NCBI RefSeq assembly: GCF_007827695.1
Contig: NZ_VITA01000012.1
Location: 124,001-188,000, forward strand
DNA length: 64,000 nucleotides
Direction of reading: 5' to 3'
Source: Sinorhizobium medicae
Lineage (GTDB): Bacteria > Pseudomonadota > Alphaproteobacteria > Rhizobiales > Rhizobiaceae
In this document: positions 8,428 to 16,367 of the stretch, in pieces
Layout: each line of letters begins with the position of its first letter
Numbering within the stretch: the stretch's first letter is position 1
The notes under the pieces: model-generated
The model's input: the letters and a program-made list of their open reading frames with translations, nothing else
Databases searched by the model: none
Told to the model about the DNA's origin: nothing
Program-made: the position numbers and the translations under genes

Positions 8428-8502
8428 TCTCACCTGTAGGAATGATCAGATTCATGCCTCTGGGCCGCTCCGACCTGAAATCATCCTGGTCTGGGACGGG
8501 GC

Positions 8503-8542
8503 GGCCCGGCGGTGTGGGCTGGGGCTGGGGTACCGCCGGGCC
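8503..8542. repeat. Long GC hairpin in the pepP downstream region
   Basis: A perfect 10-bp stem, GGCCCGGCGG with CCGCCGGGCC, closing a loop of G-rich triplets (GGGCTGGGGCTGGGG). No gene is supported between 8428 and 8673. The loop has three G-runs, so a G-rich secondary structure is conceivable. The role is unknown. Confidence 0.35.
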
Positions 8543-8673
8543 TCCGTTGGGAGGGTCGATTTCTCAACCAACAGCATGGTTATATTTGCGGCGACGCTCT
8601 CGCGTAACCCGCGAATTTTACTGAATTTCACCTTTTCGAAAATCAGCTGGAAGCCAATACGGGCCGTTACCAG

Positions 8674-8913
8674 TCAGATCCCGAGCATCGTCTTGGCTTG
8701 ACCGAGCGCTGCCTCCGAGCCCGCATGGTCGCCAGCCTTGTGTAAGTCTTCTCCCTGCTGGCGCAACTGTTTGACCTTGGCCATATCAGCGTCTGACAGC
8801 GATGCGTTGGGCATGGCCGCGTCGATCGCCTGCATCATGGCGGGGCACTGGTTCGCAAAAGCGGTAGCGGGCGCCAGCGCGAGAAACAGCGCAACGAAAA
8901 TTCTGGTAATCAT
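8674..8913 (-). CDS. Small exported helical protein
   Basis: A 79-residue protein with a clean signal peptide: residues 1-20 are MITRIFVALFLALAPATAFA, with cleavage before NQCPAMM. The mature part is about 58 residues, predicted all-helical, with one cysteine and a charged middle section (DMAKVKQLRQQGEDLHKAGDH). It should be periplasmic. The ATG at 8913 has GGAGGAGC a few bases upstream, which supports translation. I recognise the pattern as a conserved rhizobial hypothetical but know no function. It stands alone, about 115 bases upstream of the azlD stop, on the same strand. Confidence 0.7.
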   Translation of the reverse strand: MITRIFVALFLALAPATAFANQCPAMMQAIDAAMPNASLSDADMAKVKQLRQQGEDLHKAGDHAGSEAALGQAKTMLGI

Positions 8914-9027
8914 GGTCGCTCCTCCGTAGGCCGGGAGTCAGCTGCCTCCCCGGCAACAATAGGATGATAATCCAGAAGAGGCCGGGCGCCAATCCGATCG
9001 CCGGACCATGTTCGGGCGGCGAGGAAC

Positions 9028-9336
9028 CTACATGATCAGGTGCCGGATCATCATGACCGTGATCCAGCCGACGAGGAGCATCCGAAGGGTCGAGAAGCGC
9101 AGCCCGATGACGAAGGCGACGAGCATCGCTGCGGCGACATCCATGCCCCCATAGACGAAGGCCGGCGCGACCAGGGTTGTCAATACGGCCGCCGGGACTG
9201 CGTTCAATGCAGACTCGATCCGCGGGGGGATGTTCTTGAGCTGCGTGATCAGGACATAGCCGCCGAAGCGCGTGACATAGGTGGCGACCGCCGCCGCGAC
9301 GATGAGATAGAGAAGATCGAGATGTTGCGCGTCCAA
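9028..9336 (-). CDS. azlD: Branched-chain amino acid exporter small subunit AzlD
   Basis: A 102-residue membrane protein of the AzlD family, the small partner of AzlC in export of branched-chain amino acids or analogues. Three to four hydrophobic helices are visible (LIVAAAVATYVTRFGGYVL, AVLTTLVAPAFVY, AAAMLVAFVIGL, LVGWITVMMI). The start is a TTG at 9336: GGAGGCC lies about eight bases upstream and the codon falls three bases after the azlC stop, with no in-frame ATG there. The tight spacing shows one operon with azlC. No Lrp-type regulator, often found beside this pair, is present nearby. Confidence 0.85.
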   Translation of the reverse strand: MDAQHLDLLYLIVAAAVATYVTRFGGYVLITQLKNIPPRIESALNAVPAAVLTTLVAPAFVYGGMDVAAAMLVAFVIGLRFSTLRMLLVGWITVMMIRHLIM

Positions 9337-9339
9337 GGA

Positions 9340-10056
9340 TCAGGCCTCCTGTTCCACGGCGTGAACTTCGACCGCCGGCCGCTTCGGCGGCAGACAGGCT
9401 GCAAGCACGATGCCGGCAAGGGCACCGATGCTGACATGCCAGGGAGAGCCGACGAAATGCATCGCCGCGACGGAAGCGACGGCGCTCACCGCCACGATCG
9501 GCAGGAACCGGTCGCGTGTTCGGAAGCTCATCACGAGTCCCAGAAAGTAAATCGGGAGGAGCACGTCGAGGCCGATCGCCTTGGGATCGCCGATCAACTG
9601 CCCGAAAATCGCACCGATCAGCGTGTTGATGATCCAGGGGACATAGATTACGAGGCCGAAACCCGCATACCAGGCGAAGGTGACCGGCAATCCGCGCTCA
9701 CCGCGCTGTTCGGTCTCTGCATATTGCGGATCCACGAGCAGGAAGAAGGCAATCAGCTTCTGACCGAAGCTGAAGTGGCGGATGTGCTTGGCGAGAGAAG
9801 CGGAATAAAGCACGTGGCGAAAGTTGACCGCGAAGACGGAAAGCACCACCAGCCAGGGCTGCACATTGCTTCCGAAGAGTTCGATGCCGACCATCTGGCT
9901 TGCACCCGCATAGACGGTGGCACTCATGAAGACCGCATCGGCAATCGAAAAACCGTTATCCACCGCAAGTGCGCCGAAAAGCGCTCCGAAGGGCGACGCC
10001 GCCAGCATGATTGGAAAGCCGCCGCGCAGCCCTTCCCGGAAATCGCTTCTAATCAT
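9340..10056 (-). CDS. azlC: Branched-chain amino acid exporter large subunit AzlC
   Basis: A 238-residue inner-membrane protein of the AzlC family with seven to eight hydrophobic helices. The family opening MLAASPFGALFGALAV is present, as is GASQMVGIELFG followed by NFRHVLYSASLA. With AzlD it should form an exporter of valine/isoleucine-type amino acids. Start is the ATG at 10056 (MIRSDFREGLRGG) with GGGAGAA five bases upstream; the open frame runs further up to 10140, but those 28 residues are not family-like. azlD follows after three bases. Confidence 0.87.
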   Translation of the reverse strand: MIRSDFREGLRGGFPIMLAASPFGALFGALAVDNGFSIADAVFMSATVYAGASQMVGIELFGSNVQPWLVVLSVFAVNFRHVLYSASLAKHIRHFSFGQKLIAFFLLVDPQYAETEQRGERGLPVTFAWYAGFGLVIYVPWIINTLIGAIFGQLIGDPKAIGLDVLLPIYFLGLVMSFRTRDRFLPIVAVSAVASVAAMHFVGSPWHVSIGALAGIVLAACLPPKRPAVEVHAVEQEA

Positions 10057-10241
10057 GGAATTCTCCCGCGGGGCCGCTCGCAACGAGCACGCCGGCAGAT
10101 TGCCTGCCGGACAGATAGGGGCTGCCGCCCATCGCGACAATTCAATTACTCTGATGCGGCGATTGAATTTTCTGATGGTTGGACGTGCGTCATACCGGAA
10201 GGAAGGCCCCCGAGACTTGTTGCTTGATCAACCATAAGGAC

Positions 10242-10264
10242 GCGGGCGCAAGGATCGCGCCCGC
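10242..10264 (-). terminator. Hairpin after panB
   Basis: GCGGGCGC paired with GCGCCCGC around a seven-base loop, starting about ten bases past the panB stop on the minus strand. It is the likely end of the panCB transcript. The T-run is weak. Confidence 0.5.
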
Positions 10265-10273
10265 CCCTACACG

Positions 10274-11095
10274 TCAACGCTTTACCTGAAACGTGTGCTC
10301 TATGCCGGGAAAGGTTCGCGCCTTCACCTCATTGGCATAATCCTCGACCGCCTTCGAGATCGCCGGGGCGAGCTCGGCGAAATGCTTGACGAAACGCGGT
10401 TTGAAATCATTGAAAAGGCCGAGCATATCGTCCGACACAAGGATCTGGCCGTCGCAGGCCGGCGAAGCACCGATACCGATGGTCGGCGCGCGCAGGGTGG
10501 CGGTGATCTCTCGTGCAACCGGCTCCACCGTCCCCTCGACCACTATGGCGAAGGCACCGGCATCGTCGATCGCCTTGGCGTCGCGGCGGATCTTGGCCAC
10601 TTCCTTCTCGTTGCGCCCGACCGAGCGATAGCCGCCGGTCGTGTTGACGAGCTGCGGCATCAGGCCCACATGGCCGAGCACCGGAATGCCGCGGCTGACG
10701 AGGAATTCGACCGTCTCGGCCATCTCGGCCCCGCCCTCGAGCTTCACTGCGCTGCAGCCCGTTTCCTTCAGGATGCGCGCGGCACTGCGGAACGCCTGCT
10801 CCTTCGACTCCTGATAGGCGCCGAAAGGCAGATCGACGACGACGCAACAGCGCTCCGATCCGCGCATGACCGCCTGGCCATGTGCAATCATCATGTCGAG
10901 CGTGACGCCGACGGTCGTGTCGAGGCCGTAAAGCACCATGCCGAGCGAATCGCCGACGAGGAGGAAATCCACATGGGGATCGAGCAGCCGCGCGATCGGC
11001 GTCGTATAGGCCGTCAGGCTTACGATCGGTCGGTCGCCTTTCAGGGATTCGATGCTGGCGGGGCTGAGCCGCCGTTTCGTGGTGTGGACGCTCAT
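10274..11095 (-). CDS. panB: Ketopantoate hydroxymethyltransferase PanB
   Basis: A 273-residue cytoplasmic TIM-barrel enzyme. It transfers a hydroxymethyl group from methylene-THF to alpha-ketoisovalerate, the first committed step to pantothenate and CoA. Family motifs are [15 protein letters not shown], the Mg-binding [38 protein letters not shown] and [16 protein letters not shown] prefer the ATG at 11095 (MSVHTTKRR); a GTG at 11101 overlapping the panC stop is the alternative and would add two residues. It is translated directly after panC (two-base gap), so the two are coupled. A hairpin follows. Confidence 0.95.
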   Translation of the reverse strand: MSVHTTKRRLSPASIESLKGDRPIVSLTAYTTPIARLLDPHVDFLLVGDSLGMVLYGLDTTVGVTLDMMIAHGQAVMRGSERCCVVVDLPFGAYQESKEQAFRSAARILKETGCSAVKLEGGAEMAETVEFLVSRGIPVLGHVGLMPQLVNTTGGYRSVGRNEKEVAKIRRDAKAIDDAGAFAIVVEGTVEPVAREITATLRAPTIGIGASPACDGQILVSDDMLGLFNDFKPRFVKHFAELAPAISKAVEDYANEVKARTFPGIEHTFQVKR

Positions 11096-11097
11096 TC

Positions 11098-11973
11098 TCA
11101 CGCTACCTTTGCAAAACGGGCGGATTTCGGGGCTATGACGCGGTTGTCGAGCAGCTTCGTCGTGCCGAAGCGGACGAAAAGCAAAATGAGGACCGGCTTT
11201 CCTGAGATTTCGCCGAAGGGTTCAAGCGTTTCCGGGTCGCGCAGCGCCACCACTTCAGGCCGCGCCAGCGGCTCACCGGCGAGAAATTCCAGGACACGCT
11301 TCTCGATCTCGGCCGGCTCGGTGACGCCGCTTGCGATCAGCCGCTCGGCCTCGTCCAGTGCCCTCGGCACGATCGCGGCTGCGCGACGTTCTTCCGTCGT
11401 CAGATATACGTTGCGCGACGAACAGGCGAGCCCGTCCTCCTCGCGCACCGTCGGTACGCCGACCACCTTGACCGGCTGCGCCAGATCCTCGACCATGCGG
11501 CGTATGATCTGGAGTTGCTGGAAATCCTTCTCACCGAAATAGGCGCGGTCCGGCTGGACGATGTTGAAGAGCTTTGTCACGACAGTGGCAACGCCTGCGA
11601 AATGGCCGGGCCTGACTGCGCCTTCGAGTTCGGAGCCAAGCTTCGGCACGTCGACCACCGTTTCCATCGGCCTCGGATACATGTCGGAAACGCCGGGGGC
11701 AAACAGGATGTCGACCCCGCCATCCGTCAGCAGCTCCTGATCGCGGGCAAGGTCACGCGGATATTCGCCGAGATCCTCGTTTGCGCCGAACTGAAGCGGA
11801 TTGACGAAAATGCTCGCCACCACCACGTCATTCTCGCCGCGGGCGCGGCGAACGAGCTCCATGTGTCCGACATGAAGATAACCCATCGTGGGGACCAGAC
11901 CGACGGACCTGCCCGCCCGCCGGTGTTCGGCAAGGGCGTCACGCAGTTCTGCAATGGTGGTGATAGTTCTCAT
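11098..11973 (-). CDS. panC: Pantothenate synthetase PanC
   Basis: A 291-residue cytoplasmic ligase joining pantoate and beta-alanine with ATP through a pantoyl-adenylate. The nucleotide-binding HxGH motif is in [17 protein letters not shown]. The [16 protein letters not shown] segment and the SSRN motif ([10 protein letters not shown]), which plays the KMSKS role, are present. Start is the ATG at 11973 ([12 protein letters not shown]), eight bases after GGAGGATC; the open frame further upstream is not conserved. It is the first gene of the panC-panB operon. A 48-bp palindromic repeat lies upstream at 12032-12079. Confidence 0.95.
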   Translation of the reverse strand: MRTITTIAELRDALAEHRRAGRSVGLVPTMGYLHVGHMELVRRARGENDVVVASIFVNPLQFGANEDLGEYPRDLARDQELLTDGGVDILFAPGVSDMYPRPMETVVDVPKLGSELEGAVRPGHFAGVATVVTKLFNIVQPDRAYFGEKDFQQLQIIRRMVEDLAQPVKVVGVPTVREEDGLACSSRNVYLTTEERRAAAIVPRALDEAERLIASGVTEPAEIEKRVLEFLAGEPLARPEVVALRDPETLEPFGEISGKPVLILLFVRFGTTKLLDNRVIAPKSARFAKVA

Positions 11974-12031
11974 TTCCGGATCCTCCAATCCGCCGGGGCG
12001 AGAAAAACGGCACGCCACGCTGATATGGCTT

Positions 12032-12079
12032 CTGCATGATTCCTTAACTCCTTACCGATCTAAGGGCAAAATCATGCAG
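12032..12079. repeat. 48-bp intergenic palindrome, copy 1
   Basis: Ends in the perfect inverted repeat CTGCATGAT / ATCATGCAG with TTCCTTA and TAAGGGCAAA inside. A second copy of the same length lies at 24343-24390. The layout suggests a dispersed rhizobial intergenic element. Both copies sit just upstream of a minus-strand gene (panC here, ligA there). A smaller hairpin, GCAGCAT-CATAA-ATGCTGC, follows at once. The rest of the gap to 12334 shows no gene. Confidence 0.65.
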
Positions 12080-12334
12080 CATCATAAATGCTGCAGCGCC
12101 TTGTGGAGACCAGCTCCGCAAAAAGGCAATTGCATAAAATTTGGCTGCAAGCTCTATCTTGTGCAACGCAAAAATACAAACGGAAATGGTCGCTTTCGAA
12201 GTGCGGCCACCGATCGGCCCACTGGCGTGACCGACCATTGAACAGGAAAAATTCCGACAAGGATTGTCGGCATAACGCCCAGGCTTTCGTCCTTGGCTCA
12301 TCGAAGCGGGATCAATTTCAAATAGGAGCACCCC

Positions 12335-12739
12335 ATGCGCATGATTTTCGTCAACCTGCCGGTCAAGGATCTGAAAACGTCCCGGACCTTCTTCTCCGCT
12401 CTGGGCTTCACATTCAACGAGCAATTCTCAGACGAGACCGCCGCCTGCATGGTCATCGACGACAATATCTTCACCATGCTTCTGACGGAGCCGAAGTTCA
12501 GCAGCTTCATCGTCGGCGAAATCAGCGACACGGCGAAGGGCACCGAAGTCATCACGGCCCTTTCGGCTTCCAGCCGCGCCGAGTGCGACGACATGTTCGA
12601 CAAGGCGATCGCCGCCGGCGGCAAACCATGGAAGCCGGCAATCGATTACGGCTTCATGTACGGCATCAGCTTCCAGGACCCGGACGGCCACGTCTGGGAG
12701 TTCATGTGGATGGACATGGCGGCGCAGCAACAGGCCTGA
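12335..12739 (+). CDS. VOC-superfamily (glyoxalase/bleomycin-resistance fold) protein
   Basis: A 134-residue protein of the vicinal oxygen chelate fold, with paired beta-alpha-beta-beta-beta modules. It opens MIFVNLPVKDLKTSRTFFSALGF, where metal-binding family members usually have a His in the first strand; here that position is not a His. It closes with the typical FQDPDGHVWEFMWMD, which contains the C-terminal Glu ligand. It belongs to the small single-domain branch often labelled lactoylglutathione-lyase-like; the substrate cannot be told. AGGAG lies upstream of the ATG at 12335. It stands alone, and a perfect hairpin at 12806-12828 separates it from the ABC operon. Confidence 0.8.
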   Translation: MRMIFVNLPVKDLKTSRTFFSALGFTFNEQFSDETAACMVIDDNIFTMLLTEPKFSSFIVGEISDTAKGTEVITALSASSRAECDDMFDKAIAAGGKPWKPAIDYGFMYGISFQDPDGHVWEFMWMDMAAQQQA

Positions 12740-12805
12740 AGGCGGGCATTCTCCTTGCGATAGCGGAAACCGACCACGAACGATTATCCCCAATATCGGT
12801 TTGAC

Positions 12806-12828
12806 GTCGGCCCTTGAGAAGGGCCGAC
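12806..12828 (+). terminator. Hairpin after the VOC gene
   Basis: A perfect 10-bp stem, GTCGGCCCTT with AAGGGCCGAC, and a three-base loop. A T-run is lacking. It probably insulates the VOC gene from the ABC/sulfatase operon. Between 12829 and 13011 I see no gene; the operon promoter should lie there. Confidence 0.45.
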
Positions 12829-13023
12829 ACCTACCCCACCAACGGACCGCGCCATGCGTCCTGGTTATGGGTTCCACCGTAAAAAGAATTTCAAATTATG
12901 GCTGCGGCGCCTATTGTACTTCAACGGGAGAACCCAGGAGGATAGGTTGCTGGCTGATTTGCACCATCGTCATGCTTGGCGTGAACATATCGTGGTGCGC
13001 CCGATTCGAGGGTGCACGGGGAT

Positions 13024-13935
13024 ATGAAATCGCTGTTCCGGCAACGATCGGGCGTGTTCAGCAAGATCACGACGGTGCCGTTTCTTCTGCTGGTAATCGG
13101 CGTTGGCGGTTATTCCTGGGCGCAAGTTATCGTCATGGCATTCTCTCGCCTTCGAATTGAGGCGGGGCAATTTGTCTGGTCGCCGGCCGGCTTCGATAAC
13201 TTCAGGGATATCCTGGCCAATGACGTGGCGCTTTATTCGGTTGCGGTCACCACGATTTTCGTGATCGCAACGGTCTGGCTGTCGGTGCTGCTCGGGCTGT
13301 TGCTCGCACTCCTTGTGCAACGCAGCAAGCGTTTCAATCGGCTTGCGCAGGTCGTCCTGTTGTGGCCGGCCATGGTTGCCCCAGTCGTGGTCAGCCTGAT
13401 CTGGCTCCTGATTCTCAGCCCCAATATCGGCGTTCTTAATAAGCTTCTCGATACGTTCATGCTGCCGACGCAGGATTGGCTCGGTATGGAAGTCGGTGCG
13501 ATCGTGGCGATCGTTATCGTCGATGTCTGGCACTGGACTCCCGTCGCCTTTCTGATGCTCTACACGGCACTCTGCGCCGTCGATGAAGAGGCGGTGGAAG
13601 CGGCGCGCTGCGACGGCGCCAACGAATGGCAAGTCATCCGCTACGTCAAGATACCGATGCTAATGCCGGCCATTTTGGGAACGATCTTCATTCGTGCCGT
13701 CATGGGTGTGAAAGCATTCGATGAAATGTACCTCCTCACTGCGGGCGGGCCGAACAATGCAACGACGCTCGTGTCGCTGCACATTCGCGACGTCTTCTTC
13801 GATCAGCTGAATTACGGCTACGGGTCAGCCTTCAGTGTGCTGATCGTCCTTCTGATGTCACTGATCATCGCGTTGGTGCTCACTGTCAGGACATTGCGTC
13901 ACAGCCGGTTTTTTATGCGTGAGGTGCAGGAATGA
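13024..13935 (+). CDS. ABC sugar-type (CUT1) permease, first subunit
   Basis: A 303-residue inner-membrane permease of the MalF/UgpA kind with six hydrophobic helices and the permease-ATPase coupling loop EAARCDGANEWQVIRYVKIPMLMP. The extended sequence KAFDEMYLLTAGGPNNATT is typical of carbohydrate permeases. Start is uncertain: I chose the ATG at 13024 (MKSLFRQRS); a GTG at 13012 would add four residues. Neither has a good ribosome-binding site. It overlaps the next permease by four bases (ATGA), so the two are translationally coupled. It is the first gene of a five-gene unit with a binding protein, a sulfatase and an ATPase. Confidence 0.88.
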   Translation: MKSLFRQRSGVFSKITTVPFLLLVIGVGGYSWAQVIVMAFSRLRIEAGQFVWSPAGFDNFRDILANDVALYSVAVTTIFVIATVWLSVLLGLLLALLVQRSKRFNRLAQVVLLWPAMVAPVVVSLIWLLILSPNIGVLNKLLDTFMLPTQDWLGMEVGAIVAIVIVDVWHWTPVAFLMLYTALCAVDEEAVEAARCDGANEWQVIRYVKIPMLMPAILGTIFIRAVMGVKAFDEMYLLTAGGPNNATTLVSLHIRDVFFDQLNYGYGSAFSVLIVLLMSLIIALVLTVRTLRHSRFFMREVQE

Positions 13936-14813
13936 CCGCAGGTAGTCACGCCATAAAGGCAGAAGTAGCGACCCGTTCGAAACTCCGGCGGCGCCATAGC
14001 CTGTCCGACATGACGTCCGATGCCGTTCTGGTCCTGCTGCTTCTCGGTTTTGTCGCTCCGATAGTCTGGATGATCATACTCGCGTTTCAGTCAGACCGCG
14101 CCATCATCTCAATGTTCTGGGAAATCGATCTGACACTCGACAACGTTGCCAGCATCTTGTCGCCGGCCGAACCTTTCCGAGCGCAGCTCGTGAACAGTAT
14201 CATCGTCGTGACGGGAACGGTCGTCCTCTGCGGTGCGGCCTCTACGCTTGCAGCCTACAGCCTGTCGAAGTTGCGCCTTTCAGGGTGGCTGAACGCGGCT
14301 GTCAACGTTTCCTGCGCCGTCGTGCCCCTTCTGCCGCCAATGGCCCTTGTTCCGGGTTTTTACGTCACGCTCATTCAAACCGGTCTGCTCGGCTCCCTCA
14401 CCGGGCTGGTGATCCTGAACACCATCCTCAACCTGCCCTTCGCGACGTTGCTGATGAAAATCGGCTTCGACGATATTCCCCCCGCCCTGCAGGAAGCCGC
14501 CTCGATCGATGGTGCAAGCGAAGCGCGGACCTTCTGGATGATCATGCTGCCGCTCTCCATGCCGAGCCTGATCACGAGTTCACTCTTTACGGCGATCATG
14601 ACGTGGAACGAGTTCCTGATGGGTCTGACGATGACTTCCGGCGGAACGACGTCGCCGCTTTCTGTCGGCATCGCATCGCTCGTGCAGCCCTACGAGGTAC
14701 GGTGGGGGCAGCTTGCCGCGGCCGGCAGCCTCGCGGTTGTCCCGATCATGATCGCCAGCGTCGTCGCCAGCAAAAGGATTATAGCCGGCATGACACGCGG
14801 CGCGGTCAAATAA
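13932..14813 (+). CDS. ABC sugar-type (CUT1) permease, second subunit
   Basis: A 293-residue inner-membrane permease of the MalG/UgpE kind. After a basic cytoplasmic N-terminus the first helix is AVLVLLLLGFVAPIVWMIIL. The coupling loop is EAASIDGASEARTFWMIMLPLSMP. The helix pattern (six segments) and the closing SKRIIAGMTRGAVK are typical of the family. Its ATG overlaps the stop of the first permease. The substrate is inferred from neighbours: with two sulfatases in the locus it is probably a sulfated or phosphorylated sugar-like compound rather than a simple sugar. Confidence 0.88.
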   Translation: MTAGSHAIKAEVATRSKLRRRHSLSDMTSDAVLVLLLLGFVAPIVWMIILAFQSDRAIISMFWEIDLTLDNVASILSPAEPFRAQLVNSIIVVTGTVVLCGAASTLAAYSLSKLRLSGWLNAAVNVSCAVVPLLPPMALVPGFYVTLIQTGLLGSLTGLVILNTILNLPFATLLMKIGFDDIPPALQEAASIDGASEARTFWMIMLPLSMPSLITSSLFTAIMTWNEFLMGLTMTSGGTTSPLSVGIASLVQPYEVRWGQLAAAGSLAVVPIMIASVVASKRIIAGMTRGAVK

Positions 14814-14844
14814 GCCGAAATAACTGATCACAGGGAGGAACAAG

Positions 14845-16194
14845 ATGATCAAGCCAATAATTTCTTCGCCCAGACCGCACTTGAGCAGACGGCAGGTCTT
14901 GCAGGGCGTGGCGGCCGCGGCCGGTGCCGGATTGGCGGGATTTCCCGGACAGCTCGGCGCAGCAAGTCAGGTCAAGGAACTGATCGTTCTAACCGGAACC
15001 ACCCCATGGCTCCCGGCTTACCAGAAGGCCGCAGCAGCCTACGAGGCGGAGAAGGGCATCAAGATCACGTTCCGCGCATTTCCCTATGGCGGAATGCGTA
15101 CCCAGATGACCAACGCAATTCAGAGCAAGAACGCGGCCTTCGACGTCTTCCAGCTCGACGAACCCTGGACCGGCCAGTTCTACGACAACGGATGGGTCAA
15201 ACCGCTCGAGGAGATTATCGAGGGCTACAAGCTCGACCCGAACATTCTGACCTATGACAGCCTTCCCCTCTGGGACAAACAGCAGAGGCGCGGCAAAGCC
15301 GGCGGGAAGATCATGGGCCTGCCGATAAACGGCAACGTCGATCTATTCGTCTACCGAAAGGACATCTATGAGAAGCTGGGTCTGACGGTTCCGAAGACCT
15401 GGGATGAGGCGATCGAAAACGGCAAGAAGGCCGTCGAAGCAGGCGAAGTCCGATATGGTTATGTCACCCGTGGCCAACCCACGGCCGGCGGGCAATCGGT
15501 CAGCTTCGAGTTCATGCACGTGCTTTACGGCTTCGGCGGCGATTGGTTCAAGGCCGACGGCGCTACACTCGTCCCGACAATCAACAATGACGCTGCAAAG
15601 ACCGCGGCAGCGACTTTCCGCCGGCTTCTTGAGCTTGGGCCCTCACGGTCTCAAACGGTCGGTCAGGCGGACTGCATCGCCCTGATGCAGAGCGGCCAGG
15701 CTCTGCAGGGTCACTTCGTTGCTGCCGGCATGCCCCAGCTCGAAGACGAGACCCGTTCATCGGTCGTCGGCAAATGCGGCTACACCATCGTTCTGGCAGG
15801 ATCACTCGACCATCCCGTTCCGGCAAGTGGTGTCTGGTCGCTTTGCGTCCCGGCGGATCAGGCGCCCGAACGGCAGCTCGCGGCAGCCGAGTTCATTATG
15901 TGGATGCTGGACAAGAAGCAGCAGGAAGCCTTTGCAGGCGCTGGCGGGATGCCGACCCGCAAAGACGTCGACGTGTCCGGAGCAGGCGCATTGCGACCGA
16001 TCATGGAAGCCGCCAGGGATTCGGCGGCCCTCACGCAGGGCGCCATCCGCTATGTCTTCGCAGCCCAGATGCTTGAAGCCGTCGAACCGGTCATCGGTCA
16101 GATCGGCTCCGGTGACCTGGCCGTCGACGAAGGACTGGACGAACTGCAAGCGAAACTCGCGGAGATCGCCAAGGCGAGCGGCTTCGCGAAATAG
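14845..16194 (+). CDS. ABC extracellular solute-binding protein with Tat signal
   Basis: A 449-residue periplasmic binding protein of the carbohydrate type 1 family. The N-terminus carries a twin-arginine signal (LSRRQVLQGVAAAAGAG) instead of a Sec signal, so it should be exported folded. The mature domain opens LIVLTGTTPWLPAYQKAAAAYEA and includes DVFQLDEPWTGQFYDNGWVKPLEE and PINGNVDLFVYRKDIYEKLGLTVP, as in sugar-binding proteins. AGGGAGGAAC precedes the ATG. It follows the two permease genes and precedes the sulfatase gene, so it should capture the substrate of this importer. Tat export is uncommon for CUT1 binding proteins but not rare in rhizobia. Confidence 0.88.
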   Translation: MIKPIISSPRPHLSRRQVLQGVAAAAGAGLAGFPGQLGAASQVKELIVLTGTTPWLPAYQKAAAAYEAEKGIKITFRAFPYGGMRTQMTNAIQSKNAAFDVFQLDEPWTGQFYDNGWVKPLEEIIEGYKLDPNILTYDSLPLWDKQQRRGKAGGKIMGLPINGNVDLFVYRKDIYEKLGLTVPKTWDEAIENGKKAVEAGEVRYGYVTRGQPTAGGQSVSFEFMHVLYGFGGDWFKADGATLVPTINNDAAKTAAATFRRLLELGPSRSQTVGQADCIALMQSGQALQGHFVAAGMPQLEDETRSSVVGKCGYTIVLAGSLDHPVPASGVWSLCVPADQAPERQLAAAEFIMWMLDKKQQEAFAGAGGMPTRKDVDVSGAGALRPIMEAARDSAALTQGAIRYVFAAQMLEAVEPVIGQIGSGDLAVDEGLDELQAKLAEIAKASGFAK

Positions 16195-16367
16195 TACAGC
16201 CAGATCCGCGGCAAGGCGGTCCGTGCTGTCACACGACAAGCGGGCCTGCCCTGCGGGTTCGGCGATCCCTTACAAGCACATCCGACACAGCTGCCGGCAT
16301 CGGCCGGCGGAAAGGAGCGGGCGTGCCAGATAACTGAGAACCGATGCAACCAACCGAGAGAGCCTTG

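Noticed and set aside
8442-8624. 60-residue Gly/Trp-rich plus-strand open frame, considered as a peptide precursor
   Set aside because: No ribosome-binding site, no maturation genes nearby, and the Gly/Trp content comes from the G-rich hairpin loop.
12801-13160. 119-residue open frame before the ABC operon
   Set aside because: It overlaps the first permease in another frame, has mixed composition, no start signal and no family resemblance.
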